Shown one piece after another: positions 1-12,599 of a stretch of 64,000 nucleotides of DNA. Positions within the stretch are counted from its first letter, which is position 1, and the number at the start of each line of letters is the position of its first letter. The translations under genes were made by a program, and so were the position numbers. The notes under the pieces were generated by a model. That model did no database searches and had not been told where the DNA came from. It worked only from the letters and a program-made list of their open reading frames with translations. This DNA comes from Ceratothoa steindachneri (Eukaryota > Arthropoda > Malacostraca > Isopoda > Cymothoidae): NCBI GenBank assembly GCA_963969495.1, contig OZ018317.1, positions 28,724,503 through 28,788,502 on the forward strand, in the 5' to 3' direction.

Positions 1-131
1 GATAAAGAGATAAGTTAAAGCAAGAAGAAACGCGCCGATTATTAGGTTGATAGCGGGAGCATCCGCCAGATGGCAGCACCAGGATTTATTGTGGGCGAAG
101 CTTGGCCCCATCAGCCAGAGGCTGGCATATA

Positions 132-1362
132 CCGGGTTTTGCAAAAGTTCTATTACAATCGGTTTTTTGGTCTTTCTAGAGGTTTACGTGTGGGATAGAA
201 AAAGTTACGTTAAACAAACATAAAGTTCTTCTTTTCCATTACGTGTTATTAAAACGTCTTTTCCATCGTGCCCAGGTGTGTCGAGATGGAAGTGAAAAGA
301 ATCGAGAGTTCTTCTCTTCTGTGCGCGGTCCTCAACAAGTCCGACATCGCCAAACGCTCAGCGTCAGCCGGATGACCGTTCACATAGTCGCGAAGAGGCT
401 CAAAAATAGGAAAGAGCACAAAGATCGACCTCGTTCAGGAAGACCTCAAATTGTCAACCGTTTGGGTGTGAGAAAAGGCTTCAAAAGTGCTCCAAAGCTC
501 AAAATGACTGAGCTCGCGAAGAAGAACATCTCGGTGGCCTCGGTGTCTAGGGCAATAAAGGAGGATGGTGACAAGAGTTAGAGATGCGTGCAAAGGCCTC
601 TGCTCACCGATCCTATGCGAGAACAACGCTTAGAGCGCTGTCGTCGCCATCTCAACGATTTGAAGATTCACGGCAATACAAATTCTCATTTTTTCTGATG
701 AAAAAACCTTCATTGTTGATCCTTTCATCAACAAATAGAAACAACGCAAGGTAAGATTCTCTAAGGACGTCTACGAGGTCCGCTACGTGTCCACAACCAA
801 GCCTCCGGCTTTCGTGATGATTCTCGGCGTCGTGGCTTTGAATTGCGAGAAGATTCCATGGGTGCGGTTCACAGCCGGTTACAGGCTCACCGCGGCCCAT
901 TACAAACCACAAAAGTCCTGATCTGACTGAGAAGGTTCACGAAGAAGGCGGACTACCTCTTTCAGCAGTAGGGTGCCCCCTCCCACACGACCAAAACCGT
1001 GCAGGAGTGGTTGGGGTGGAACACGAATTTCTGGTCGAAAGATTTTGGCCGCTGCAGTCACCCGACCACAATCCCCTCGACTAAAGCGTGTAGGCTGATG
1101 TCAAGGTCCGCCACAGCAACGTTGACGAGCTGAAGTCCTCCGTCAATCACGTGTAAGCCAACATGAGCAACGTGTGGGCGGTCTTTACATCTCGCCCGGG
1201 GCGCATGTTTGCCGCTGAGGGGGCCATATTGATTCATATTAGAATTTAAAACCATATTTCTATGTTAACACAATAAAAACCTGTCTAACTCCATCAAAAC
1301 TATCATTGTGTCCTTCGTTAAGAGCGTCATAACTAGTGTAACATGACTTTTGCAATACCCGG
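132..1362 (+). mobile_element. Tc1/mariner-superfamily element, full length, decayed
   Basis: Both ends carry an imperfect inverted repeat of about 28 bp. The left end reads CCGGGTTTTGCAAAAGTTC from 132, and the reverse complement of the right end reads CCGGGTATTGCAAAAGTC from 1362. Each is bordered by TA (130-131 and 1363-1364), the target duplication expected for this superfamily. The 1,231-bp length is normal for an element with a single transposase gene, which lies inside on the same strand and is broken. Ends and duplication are seen directly; the superfamily call rests on ends plus the transposase motifs. Confidence 0.85.
243..1250 (+). pseudogene. Tc1/mariner transposase, inactivated
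   Basis: The first frame (243-581, 112 codons) holds a helix-turn-helix region (VSRMTVHIVAKRL) followed by DRPRSGRPQ, the GRPR-type motif between the two DNA-binding domains of these transposases. Beyond its stop, other frames give a linker (LTDPMREQRLERCRRHL), the first catalytic region (SDEKTF near 695-712), a block with VSTTKPPAF, a second catalytic block and a third block (QSPDHNPLD near 1052-1080). In the second block, near 960-1000, the family's QQDGAP reads QQ-stop-GAP: the second catalytic Asp codon has become TAG. Several further stops and frameshifts are present. A functional enzyme would cut and paste the element in the nucleus; this copy cannot. The start codon at 243 is only the first ATG of the open part. 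Confidence 0.8.
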
Positions 1363-1364
1363 TA

Positions 1365-2778
1365 TGTATCCAGCTACTGGTGAGGAGATTCAGAACATAA
1401 ATCAAACGTACAGAGCAACGACAGGAGGGCGGGTAGGGGCACATACATTTACACGGACAAAAACACCGACACGCAAGCAGAGAAAGAGCCCAAACAGACA
1501 GAGCAGCGTGTTTCAATCGAGGTCACGCCACTCTCAGGCAATCACTTCTCGATGGAGGACGAGAGGCAGGTGCGGCGAGATCGAGGTGTTGTAATGAGGC
1601 AGTGACAAAGTGCATTAAAGATGCCATATTACCATGCCTCCAAACTCGCCCGTCCCTATAAATTCATAGGGGGAAATGTATTATTTGGCTCAACGCTCCT
1701 CGCCAGGCAGCTGTTGATGGCCGTCTACCTTTGGCCAACGGAGACACGACCGTAAATTTGCCTCCGAAGAAGTGGCTATTGAAGAAAGCTGCGATCATCG
1801 GCCGAGGAAACGGTCTTCACGAGGAAGGGAAATCGGGCAGGGGAGATAAAGAAGAGGGTGGAAGGGCATGGGAGTCCCTTTGGTCCACTCCACGGGATGG
1901 TTGCCTCTTCTCAACGAGAAATCGGCACGATCGAAAGATAATTCTTCTTCCCGCAGGCAATCGGCTCTAAATAGAGGAAATAGGAGACGAATGGGAGGAG
2001 AAAGAAGAAAAAAAAAATAAAGAACATACGTATAGAATGATGACCTCAAGATGACCTCAAGGTCTACTCGATAGTAATATTATGTATCTCTCTATAATAA
2101 TAATAATCAAGGATTGTATGTCTCGCTGCTATAACCGCGAAAACGGAGCTGATGAGAGATGTTGAAGGCATTCATCTTGGGCATCTTATTCAGGTGGATT
2201 TAATGGTGCAGGTTAGGTTAGGTTAGATAATAATAAACAAAATATTAGTTATACAAAGAAATCATACAAAGTCAATAAACCAAACAAAAACACCTAAAAT
2301 CATAGCCGAACACCCAACTCCTAATGACTTTACCTAACTTACATAAAAAAAAACAACTCATAACAATAAAAACAACAAACACAAGCTAACTGACATACCG
2401 TACGTAAGAGTAACAGTCAAATAACATATAAACTATCAAATAAATACAACAACGTGACCTAAACTTCGTCACATGTCAAAAATTTCGCAATTAACAAATA
2501 AAATAAACCTTAAACAATCTGACCTAAAATTCGTCACACATCAAACACGATAAAATAAAACAAACACACCCGTTACTACTCCTATTTTTACGACGACGAA
2601 AGAGAAAAGGAAGACGAACAACAAAAAATTGACTCAAAATTGCTAACTTGAATGCCGCTCTCCGGGTCTCTGAAGATTTTATTCGCCAGCAAATTCACAT
2701 AATGATTAAAAGCTGATTCCTACCTGCTTGTTCACGGAGCTCTTCAAATTATCTCCGTTATTCCATAATTTCTTTAGC
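1365..2778. other. No gene seen; short telomere-like run
   Basis: Only short frames without recognisable domains occur (for example 1731-1970 on the plus strand and its antisense overlap). At 2211-2226 there are three GGTTA units in a row, the arthropod telomere unit, but this is far too short to be a telomere. From about 2230 the DNA becomes strongly AT-rich. Confidence 0.5.
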
Positions 2779-5630
2779 TGTTCACTCATACACTCAAATA
2801 CTACGTGAACCAAAAACGCTCACTCATACACACAAATACTACGTGAACCAAAACGCTCACACATACACACAAACACTACGTGAACCAAAAACGCTCACTC
2901 ATACACACAAACACTACGTGAACCAAAAACACTCACTCATACACACAAACAGTACGTAAACGAAAAACACTCACTCATACACACAAATACTACGTGAACC
3001 AAAAACGCTCACTCATACACACAAACACTACGTAAACCAAAAACGCTCACTCATACACACAAACACTACGTAAACCAAAAACGCTCACTCATATACACAG
3101 ATACTACGTAAACCAAAAGCGCTCACTAATACACGCAAATACTACGTAAACCAAAAATGCTCACTCATACACACAAATACTACGTGAACCAAAAACGCTC
3201 ACTCATACACACAAATACTACGAAAACAAAAATGCTTACTCATACACACAAATACTACGTAAACCGAAAACGCTCACTCATATACACAAATACCACGTAA
3301 ACCAAAGCCGCTCACTCATACACGCAAATACTACGTGAACCAAAAACGCTCACTCATACACACAAACACTACGTGAACCAAAAACGCTCACTCATACACA
3401 CAAACACGGCGTAAACCAAAAACGCTCACTCATATACACAGATACTACGTAAACCAAAAGCGCTCACTAATACACGCAAATACTACGTAAACCCAAAACG
3501 CTCACTCATACACACAAATACTACGTAAACCAAAAACGCTCATTCATACACACAAATACTATGAAAACCAAAAACGCTCACTCATACACACAAATACTAC
3601 GTAAACCAAAAACGCTTACTCATACACACAAATACTACGTAAACCATAAACGCTCATTCATACATACAAATATTACGAAAACCAAAAACGCTCACTCATA
3701 CACACAAATACTACGTAAACCAAAAACGCTCACTCATACACACAAATACTACGTAAACCAAAAACGCTCACTCATACACACAAATACTATGTAAACCAAA
3801 AACGTTCACTCATACACACAAATACTACGAAAACCCAAAACGCTCACTCATACACACAAATACTACGTAAACCGAAAACGCTAACTCATACACACAAATA
3901 CTACGTAAACCATAAACGCTCATACATACATCCAAATATTACGAAAACCAAAAACGCTCACTTATACACACAAATACTACGTAAACCAAAAACGCTCACT
4001 CATACACGCAAATACTACGTAAACCAAAAACGCTCACTCATACACACAAATACTACGTGAACCAAAAATGCTCACTCATATACACAAATACCACGTAAAC
4101 CAAAGCCGCTCACTCATACAGACAAATACTACGTAAACCAAAAACGCTTATTCATACACAGAAATACTACGAAAACCAAAAACGCTCACTCATACACACA
4201 AATACTACGTAAACCAAAAATGCTCATTCATACACACAAATACTACGAAAACCAAAAACGCTTACTCATATACACAAATACGACGTTACTCAAAAATGCT
4301 CACTCATACACACAAATACTACGTAAATCAAAAATGCTCACTCATACACACAAATACTACGTAAACCCAAAACGCTCACTCATACACACAAATACTTTAT
4401 AAACCAAAAATGCTCACTTATACACACAAATACTACGTAAACCAAAAACGCTCACTCATACACACAAATACTACGTAAATAAAAAATGCTCTCTCATACA
4501 CACAAATACTATGTAAACTTAAAACGATCATTTATACACACAAATACTACAAAAACCAGAAACGCTCACACATACACACAAATACTACGAAAACCAAAAA
4601 CGCTCATTCATACACACAAATACTACGAAAACCAAAAACGCTAATTTATACACACAAATACTACGAAAACCAAAAATGCTCACTCATATACACAAATACT
4701 ACGAAAACCAAAAACGCTCACTCAGACACACCAATACTACGTAAACTAAAAACGCTCACTCATACACACCAATATTATTAAAATAAAAAACGCTCACTCA
4801 TACACACAAATACTACTAAACCAAAAACGCTCACTCAGACACACAAATATTACGAAACCCAAAAACGCTCACTCATACACACAAATACTACGTAAACCAA
4901 AAATGCTCAATCATACACACAAATACTACGTAAACCAAAAACGCTCACTCATACACACAAATACTACGTAAACAATAAACGCTCATTTATACATACAAAT
5001 ACTACGAAAACCAAAAACGTTAATTTATACACACAAATACTACGAAAACCATGAACGCGCACTCATATACACAAATACTATGAAATTCAAAACGCTCACT
5101 CATACACACAAATACTACGTAAACCAAAAACTCTAATTCATACACACAAATACTACGAAAACCAAAAACGCTCACTCATATACACAAATACTACGAAAAC
5201 CAAAAACGCTCACTCATACACACAAATACTACGTAAACCAAAAACGCTTACTCATACACTCAAATATTACAAAAACCATAAACGCTCACTCATACACACA
5301 AATACCACGTAAACCAAAAATGCTCATTCATACACACAAATACTACGAAAACCAAAAACGCTCCCTCATACAAACAAATACTACGTAAACCAAAAACGCT
5401 AATTCATACACACAAATACTACGAAAACTAAAAATGCTGATTCATACACACAAATACCATAAAAACAAAAACGCTCACTCATATACACAAATACTACGAA
5501 AACGAAAAACGCTCACTCATACACACAAATACTACGTAAACCAAAAACGCTAATTCATACACACAAATACTACGAAAACCAAAAACGCTCACTCACACAC
5601 ACAAATACTACGTAAACCAAAAACGCATAT
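2779..5630. repeat. 38-bp satellite array, about 75 copies
   Basis: A 38-bp unit is repeated head to tail for about 2.85 kb. Each unit contains AACGCTCACTCATACACAC followed by AAATACTACGTAAACCAAA with scattered substitutions; some copies have TACGTGAACC, TACGAAAACC or ATACTATG variants, and a few carry 1-2 base indels. Variant units recur in short blocks (for example TACGTGAACC near 2790-3010, and the GATACTACG variant near 3100 and 3440), which suggests segmental amplification. Because 38 is not a multiple of three, frames such as 3561-3794 and 4220-4402 cycle through three peptide versions; they are by-products of the repeat. Confidence 0.95.
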
Positions 5631-6589
5631 TAAAATAACTAAATACACAAGAATTGTTGAGGAACGACACAAGTATTTCTACCGAATGACATAATTAGAA
5701 AGAGGCAACACATCCCGGTTTCAATTAAAGCGTACGCAAACAGAAAATCAACGCTTACTAAAAATATACACATAAAAAAGAGCTTTACACTCAATCAAAC
5801 ATTATTATCTCGAACAAACCCTGCAAAGAACAAACACAAAATTACCAACAATCATTTAATGAAAACAAAAACAGATTCCCGTATATGTCCATTGTTTATG
5901 CTCATACGCACACGCCATAGCTATAAAAAGTCATATACGTTTCCAAACATACGCGTATTTTTATACAAAACACAGTCATAAATATACATGTAGACACAGA
6001 TGCATCCAAATGGTTTATCTTACAGATTGGTTTGTGACCGTGGCAGAGAGGGCCAATGTAGACCGAAAAGAGTGATTTATAATCGACACAGAAGATAAGA
6101 CTGTGAAAATATAAATTACCTGACCTATAATGAGCCATTCACGCTCGTCACAGTGTACACAGGTCTATGTATACTTATATCTAGCTCAGCATGTACTTAT
6201 CAATCTATCTATCTGCACTGTGACCTTAATCAACCTTTATTTATCTTGATCTATCGATTTGTCTAACTAGTATATAGTGCAAAAGTATTAGGACGAGGTC
6301 ATTTTATAAATCAAAAAGCTGCAACTTACAGTCAATACTGCACCTGTCGTCAACTGCAACGAAGCCTATAATAATCTTTTAAATGCTAAGGGTTTATTGC
6401 TGGAATTAAAGCAAAATGATTAATTATGAAATATTGCTTCTTCATCTATTGTGTTCGATTTAACAATAATGAAGATTGTTTAAATGAAATTTTAAAAAAT
6501 CTTAAATTTGATGGTATATTTTCATTGTTATCCTAAACAAAAACATGAAAAATGAATAAAAATGTTGCAGTCTTAATACTTTTGAATAG

Positions 6590-6591
<2 letters not shown>
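5631..6591. other. No gene seen
   Basis: AT-rich unique-looking DNA. A 78-codon minus frame at 5902-6138 has no recognisable motif and is treated as chance. Confidence 0.4.

Positions 6592-6640
<49 letters not shown>
6592..6640. repeat. (TA)n microsatellite
   Basis: An uninterrupted alternating TA tract runs directly into the left end of the mariner element at 6641. As mariners insert at TA, this tract is a natural target. Confidence 0.95.
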
Positions 6641-6641
<1 letters not shown>

Positions 6642-7421
6642 GAGGGGCGGTCAATAAGTTTTGCCAATCGGTAGGGCAAAACAGAGGAAGGGGGATGGCT
6701 GCTTGTGGGGGTGTTAGGACAAGTTATGACAAGTCAGGACCTGCAGCCGCACGCTCCTGCCTCGTCTATTTAAGAAGCAGTAGCTAATCGCAGATCGTCA
6801 GTCACAAATTTTTCAACAATGGAGAAGGTTGAGCACAGCGCACTGATCAAATTTTTGACCAAGGAAGGCAAGAATGTAAAAGAGATCCATGAATGCATGG
6901 TTGCAGTGTACACCGACACCGTCCCCTACGTAACCATTGCTCGCTGGAATAGGGAGTTCCGCCATGGTCGTGTCAACAACATCATACACGAAAATTTGGC
7001 CATGACCAAGGTCTTTGCCCGTTGGGTCACTAGAAACCTGACGCCCCATGATCGACTTCAACGTCGTCAAAATCCACAAGACTAGAGTTGCACAAGCTGC
7101 CCTGCGCGAGTGCGGATTCGAGAAGCTCAACCATCCCCCTTACAGTCCAGATCTGGCCGCTAGCGACTACTTTTTATTTAGTCAGCTCAAGGCTGCACTG
7201 CGTGGACGCCGGTTTGGGGACGATGAAGATGTCCAGCTCGCCGTCCAGGAGTTGATTGAACAGCAGTCAGGAGACTTCTGGTTGTCAGGAATTCGAAGCC
7301 TCAGGGACAAGTGGCGCAAGTGCATTGAAGTCAAGGGTAGTTATATTGAAAAATAATAAAACTCTTTCCCTCATATCTCGTTTCCTTATATCCGAATTGA
7401 AAAACTTATGACCGCCCCTCG
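6641..7421 (+). mobile_element. Internally deleted mariner element
   Basis: The left terminal repeat starts CGAGGGGCGGTCAATAAG at 6641. The right end, read from 7421 on the other strand, starts CGAGGGGCGGTCATAAG. Both sides are bordered by TA (6639-6640 and 7422-7423). At 781 bp it is well short of the roughly 1.3 kb of a typical mariner, and the missing part is the middle of the transposase. The ends are well conserved, so the copy may be young and could have been moved by a transposase made elsewhere. An AATAAA motif lies near 7353 after the transposase stop. Confidence 0.93.
6819..7355 (+). pseudogene. Mariner transposase with central deletion
   Basis: The 5' part (6819-7085) starts with MEKVEHSALIKFLTKEGK and continues through the N-terminal helix-turn-helix to ARWVTRNLTP. 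The 3' part lies in another frame (about 7075-7355): HKTRVAQAALRECGFEKL, then HPPYSPDLAASDYFLF with the third catalytic Asp, and a normal C-terminal tail ending YIEK. The segment carrying the first two catalytic Asp residues is missing, roughly 500 bp judged from usual family length, and the junction shifts the frame. No active enzyme can be made. The start at 6819 is supported by the resemblance of the N-terminus to family starts and its position about 180 bp inside the terminal repeat. Confidence 0.88.
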
Positions 7422-7465
7422 TATAAATCGAGAATTATTTGCAATAACGCAATCATAATTATGCA

Positions 7466-7625
7466 GTTAAGAAGGCAATTCTTGGCTTACTAGCTCTTTA
7501 TCAAAGCCCTCGGAAGGAGCATTCTCACATACACGAGAAGGTAACATAAAATAAGCTGTATGTGAGAAGAGCTCATTCTGAGGGCTTTGATGAACAGCTA
7601 GTAAACCCAAGATTGCTTTCTTAAC
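7466..7625. repeat. 160-bp imperfect hairpin (foldback/MITE-like)
   Basis: The left arm (7466 to about 7534) begins GTTAAGAAGGCAATTCTTGG. The right arm (about 7555-7625) on the opposite strand begins GTTAAGAAAGCAATCTTGGG and stays similar through TATCAAAGCCCTC versus CATCAAAGCCCTC to TTCTCACATACA. Arms of about 70 bp surround a loop of about 20 bp. It is followed closely by a (TA)n tract at 7636 and has no coding potential. Confidence 0.88.
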
Positions 7626-7630
7626 CACAC

Positions 7631-7635
<5 letters not shown>

Positions 7636-7715
<80 letters not shown>
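7636..7715. repeat. (TA)n microsatellite
   Basis: Alternating TA with one CAT interruption. Together with 6592-6640 it brackets the deleted mariner and the hairpin. Confidence 0.95.
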
Positions 7716-7879
7716 ATATGGAAAATTTTCTATTCATCTTTACTTTTCCTTTAGTTCACTTTATTCAGTTCATGTAAATGCTCTCGTTGGATTAAATTTC
7801 CTATATTTTCAGAATGAAATAAACGTAAAAGTAAGAGAATAGGAGTGAACGAGGGAATGACAGATTTGAGGTTCGTGCA

Positions 7880-8226
7880 ACGCAGACTACCTTTGGCTGT
7901 TTGGCTATTTATTCGTTTTTGTAATAACATTGTAACTATTCAGCCGATTTTAACAATATTTAAAAGCCTTATGTTGCTTTACATTCTTTTTCAAATTGCG
8001 AAAGTCCTCCCAAGTTTAGCTCGGGAATTATTTGGCAATGACATCATAACTATTCGGCCGATTCTAACGAAATTTGAAACCCCTATGTTGTTTTACATTC
8101 TCTTTCAAATTATATAATTGCTAAGGTCCTCACAAGGTTAGTCCGGGAAATATTGAAAGTTTTTTAGGTCATAAGGACATAAATCAGAATAAGTGAGAAC
8201 ACGCGACATTGGTCAGTAGGCCTTGT
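7880..8226 (+). repeat. Dispersed dimeric repeat, copy 1
   Basis: Two internal units of about 120 bp each contain a version of ACTATTCGGCCGATTCTAAC followed by a match to TATGTTGTTTTACATTCT. The block ends with an AAATCAGAATAAGT segment and an ACACGCGAC motif. The same order of parts recurs at 12220-12598. No open frame or tRNA promoter boxes were recognised, so the class of element is unknown. Confidence 0.8.
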
Positions 8227-8289
8227 TCCGTCCCATGTCTAGTTTACGATGTGTTTCTCTGTTTTTCTTTTTATATATCAGTTCTCAAA

Positions 8290-8930
8290 AATCTCATGTC
8301 TGCCTATTTTTAACGTCATTTAGTCTAATTTTTCTCTCGAAGAAGTAGAGACCAATGATTCTAGGACTGGTTATGTCCCACCAGACCGAAACTTTATTTG
8401 TATGAAGTGGCTGGTGGTGAATTATCATGGTGTTTTGAGCACACCAGAATCTGTAAATTTTCAATGCAAAATGGGCTTCATTGTACATAATTAGGCGCGA
8501 GGTAAAAGTCGGATCAAATCTTAATCACCCAAAATGCGCGTGCAAAGTTTATTCACTTTTGAGAGTATGCCATATTTAATTGTTGATTTATTTAAATTTT
8601 ATATGGATCAAGTGCTTTGTTAGGATGCATTATATTGATGTTCGATAATTTCCTAATTGACTGGAACGTATCCTAGTTGACGTTTGAGGTGGTTGTTGAA
8701 CACTGGTTATTACACGCTTACTGACGCATACATTTCGCACAGATCTTAGTCTACCAGAGCGTTCTTTATCACCTGTAAGCCCGGATTCTCTAAACCTTCA
8801 TACCAATGTTCGAGGGATTGTTTCGTTGATTGAATACTGTTCTAAAGTTCCTCTGCACAGTAACAATTAATCCATTATGTTTGAAATTAGTTGTCACAAT
8901 TCTTGCTCGCTGTTCTTTACTGTACCTTGA
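8290..8930 (-). pseudogene. Decayed mariner-like transposase (DUF4817-type)
   Basis: Read on the minus strand, the upstream part (about 8930-8640) holds fragments resembling the N-terminal helix-turn-helix of this transposase group, broken by stops. The downstream part (8488-8294) reads NEAHFALKIYRFWCAQN, then HHQPLHTNKVSVW and SPRIIGLYFFE, which match the catalytic-core pattern around the first Asp (commonly DEAHF; here NEAHF, so that Asp is lost). The C-terminal third is not seen. No terminal repeats were found. This is a remnant; family assignment comes from motif memory, not a search. Confidence 0.7.
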
Positions 8931-8964
8931 AGATTAAATAGAAATTCAAGAGGCCCTCTTTTAT

Positions 8965-9240
<276 letters not shown>

Positions 9241-9439
9241 CAGACATACAAGTTAGATGTGTACATACATCTGTTAACTTTCTGCGTATGCATAATTGAC
9301 ATTAATTTGAGTCAAACGAATAATTTTTTGGGGGGGTTATTCTCTATAGCCCTCTAGAATAAATTGCGAAACTACTCTGATTTACAGGAGACATCTCCTG
9401 CCCAAGATTGACACCTTACATCTTTCTCACATCTTCTCA

Positions 9440-9620
9440 GAATGGGTAAAAGCAGTGAACATTATTATGACATAAGAAGCCGTCTTTGTTACCTTTCTAG
9501 ACGGCGGAATCACGTATGGAGAAATATCCAAGCGCTTCAACTTCGGTTCAGACAATCATGCGCAAGTGTTGAGGTGCTACTATAGGTAAGAGTCTGCCAA
9601 GAAGCCCATATTATCGCCGA
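9440..9620 (+). pseudogene. Possible transposase DNA-binding fragment
   Basis: Switching frames once, the region reads like the start of a Tc1-type transposase: MGKSSEHYYD, then GGITYGEISKRFNFGSD, a helix-turn-helix-like stretch. No catalytic motifs follow and no terminal repeats were found. A chance resemblance is possible. Confidence 0.35.
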
Positions 9621-12219
9621 CTGATATTTATAACTGTGTGTTTTTAGTTACACAGTAAATGAGCGAGGATGTAAAAGGATGTCTGCAGCTAAAGTGAATT
9701 TTTAAAAGCGAGAATTAAGAAATTTGTACACAAACGTGACCTCTTTACATGGCTAGAAATAATCCATATCACAAACTTTCAGTTGCCTAAAGGCTTACGT
9801 TTACTGTAATGAAATATTTTGGAAGTATAATAAACCGACGAATTAAAAATAGAACTATTTTCTCCTAATTTCAGAGCATATGTTTGGCAGAAAGCTGGTG
9901 GAGCGCTTCCTAAAATCACTTTAACAACCGTAAAACACGTTGGATAAAGTAATGCTTTGGTGGCTCCTTAGCTGCTAATAGTACATGGATACTTGTTATA
10001 TTCGTTGAAAAAATAAAGAAAAAAGATTATTTTGGTCATTTCGAAAGAAAGCCTACCATTAGTAAGCGAACTGAAGTTGGCGAGTCAATTCAGATGTACT
10101 ATTAATATATACGGAACAAATTTTCTTGTGAAATCGTTTGAGAGCTGTAATTGCTAACAAAGGTCAGTCAAGAAAATATGACGGGGGGGGGGGGAAGTTC
10201 TGTGTACGTAAACTTTATCTGTGTTAATTTTTTTTAATGTCGCTGAAAATTTCTCGATGTTCAAAGCATTTTAATTTGTTTATCTGTGATTTATACTATA
10301 AATCTACATATATTTTTTTAGCAGTTTTTCTGTCTATTAACAAATCGATAAATATATCAAAAAGGATGTTTGGTCAGATACAAACCATAGTTTTATTTTT
10401 ATTTATTGTGTGTTGATCGATAGATAACTCGATAGATACGAAAAAATTATCCATTGGGTTATGTATTATATGTCAGCGAGAAACGGTAGGTCGATCCTTA
10501 GCCTCGTCTGTCAAACATATTTTGACCTTAAGGGTCACATAACCTCAAGTTTCATAAGGGATTACGTTGCCTCTGGGAAACGATCTCCAGTTTCCACAAA
10601 GCCTCTTTGGGCACTCACCCTCAAGTGTTACCTAACGCTTCAAGGCTGACCTTTGTATGTGTACGCAATTATGCCTTTAGAGAGCGTTCCTTCTCACATC
10701 TCAATGGGTACGATCTTTGAGTTTGTTAGCGATGGTTGCTAAGAGTTTTGGTTAACCTCTTGAACAGAGTACTTTTTAGCAGTCTTTGTTATGTGTAGTG
10801 GACTTTGTCATTCTCTTTTGTTTTCACCCTTATTTTCTTGTCAGTTAGCCACCGATACCCGTAACTTAGCAAGTGGTTTTTATCATCTTTGTTTTTGCAG
10901 TCTTTGTCATTTGTTCAGTCTTTGGCAGAACCGTCGTCTGCTTGACACAGAATCGTTCTCGTACGAGTCGTCAAACTCTGTCCTGCCTGGTCACACCATA
11001 ACCTTGTTTGTCAGCAGCTCTATAATGTAACGGCAGTACAAGTTAATGTAGGAGTTTCTATACAAACAGGCTGCTTATTGAGTGCAATAATAAAAAAAAA
11101 AGTATCATACTCAATATTTTATTAAAATTTTTCCCAGACAAGGAACCAAATAAGTGTTGAGATTTCACGGTGTAATGGGTCACCAAACTTGTTACCAAAT
11201 TGCTATCAACTGGTTACAAATATATTACATAGTTGTCGATAATATGCCCCAAATCATGCTACAAACATTAACAAACGCTTCAGACATTTCTTAATTTGTT
11301 ATTACCAAGCTATAGACAGCTTACAAACTTGTTCCAAACAGGTTATAAACGTGTTACAAAACTATAATTGTTCAAACTGGGAAATATTATAGTAAATTAT
11401 TCACTACTAATACATTGATATAATATTAAAAATATAATATTGTGAGGAATATAGTGACATATAAAACACGTTGATATGTAGAGAATCGAAATATGAAAAT
11501 AACATATTCAAATTATATTAACGTATACCATAACGTCGTATAGGGTATATGTAATCACACGTTATTTGTTGTTTCTTTTTTTTTCCATATCTGGTTCTTG
11601 TTTGTGTTACAATTCGCGTTCTTGCTCCTGTTCTTGTTCATGTCTCGGTTGGGTATTTATGTTCCTGTTTGTGTTCAAGTTCTTGTTCTTTTTCCCGTTT
11701 TTGATAGTGTTGTTGTTACTTCTAGTGGACGAGATCAGAGACGTCATACAATCATGAATTCTCATTCAAATCATGTAAAAATATTTTCGTCTATTCAGTA
11801 AATTTTCAATGACATTTTGATTTAATATAAATTCATGAAAACATTAATTACTTTAGTGTGTAACTTTAATAATACCCTCTGAGTAATAGTATTTTATTTA
11901 ATGGGAGGTAATATAACAGAACAATGTGATCAATCATTTCCTGGTTCAAACCTTAATAAATAAAATAAAAGAACTTGGAATTACATTTTTCTGTCGATGT
12001 CAAGATCAGCAACACAGGCCCCAAGTTCGAAAGGTCAACCTCCTCCCCACAAAATAAGCTGGTATGGATAAGCTACCCCGAGAGATGTTTTTTTTTAGGA
12101 AAGAAAGAAACTAATGGTGGAATATAGGTTGCAAATCATCTATGGTCAACTTGCAGTCCGGAAGACGATCTCGTGCGGTCCGCGGAGGTCTCTGCATTTT
12201 TCAAGGTTTTTATTCGCGT
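9621..12219. other. No gene seen
   Basis: Mostly AT-rich. A run of 13 or so G lies near 10183-10196. Short frames at 10461-10649, 10791-11030 and 11566-11801 show no known motifs. Around 11160-11360 a loose set of GGTTACAAA/TTGTTACCAAA-like words recurs without a fixed period. Confidence 0.4.
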
Positions 12220-12598
12220 GAGACTCTATGTCTCACTATGTCGGTCCGTCGGTTCCCGTTTTGCTTATTTTGTTTGTTTTGGTAATAATATTGTAAATAT
12301 TCGGCCCGTTCTAATGAAATTTGAAACCCTTATGTTGTTTTACATTCTCCTTTGAATGATATAATTGATAAAGTCCTTCAAAGTTTAGCCGGGGAGTTAT
12401 TTGCCCATAACATCATAACTATTCGGCCGATTCTAACGAAATTTAAAACCCTTATGTTTGTTTACATTCTCTTTCGAATGTTATAATTACCAAGGTTCTC
12501 CCAAGGTTAGTTAGAGAATTATTGGAATTTCTGAATGTCGTAAAGTCATAAATCAGAATAAGTTAGAGCACGCGACTTTGGTTAGCATACCTTGTCTT
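12220..12598 (+). repeat. Dispersed dimeric repeat, copy 2
   Basis: It carries the same two-unit structure and downstream block as copy 1 at 7880-8226: ATTCGGCCCGTTCTAATG and then CTATTCGGCCGATTCTAACG units, each followed by the TATGTT...TACATTCTC word, then AAATCAGAATAAGTTAGA and CACGCGACTTTGG. Both copies are in the same orientation, so the family is interspersed, not a local tandem duplication. Confidence 0.8.
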
Positions 12599-12599
12599 T

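Noticed and set aside
2779..5630. CRISPR-like array of regular repeats
   Set aside because: There are no unique spacers; the whole 38-bp period is repeated, and the genome is eukaryotic.
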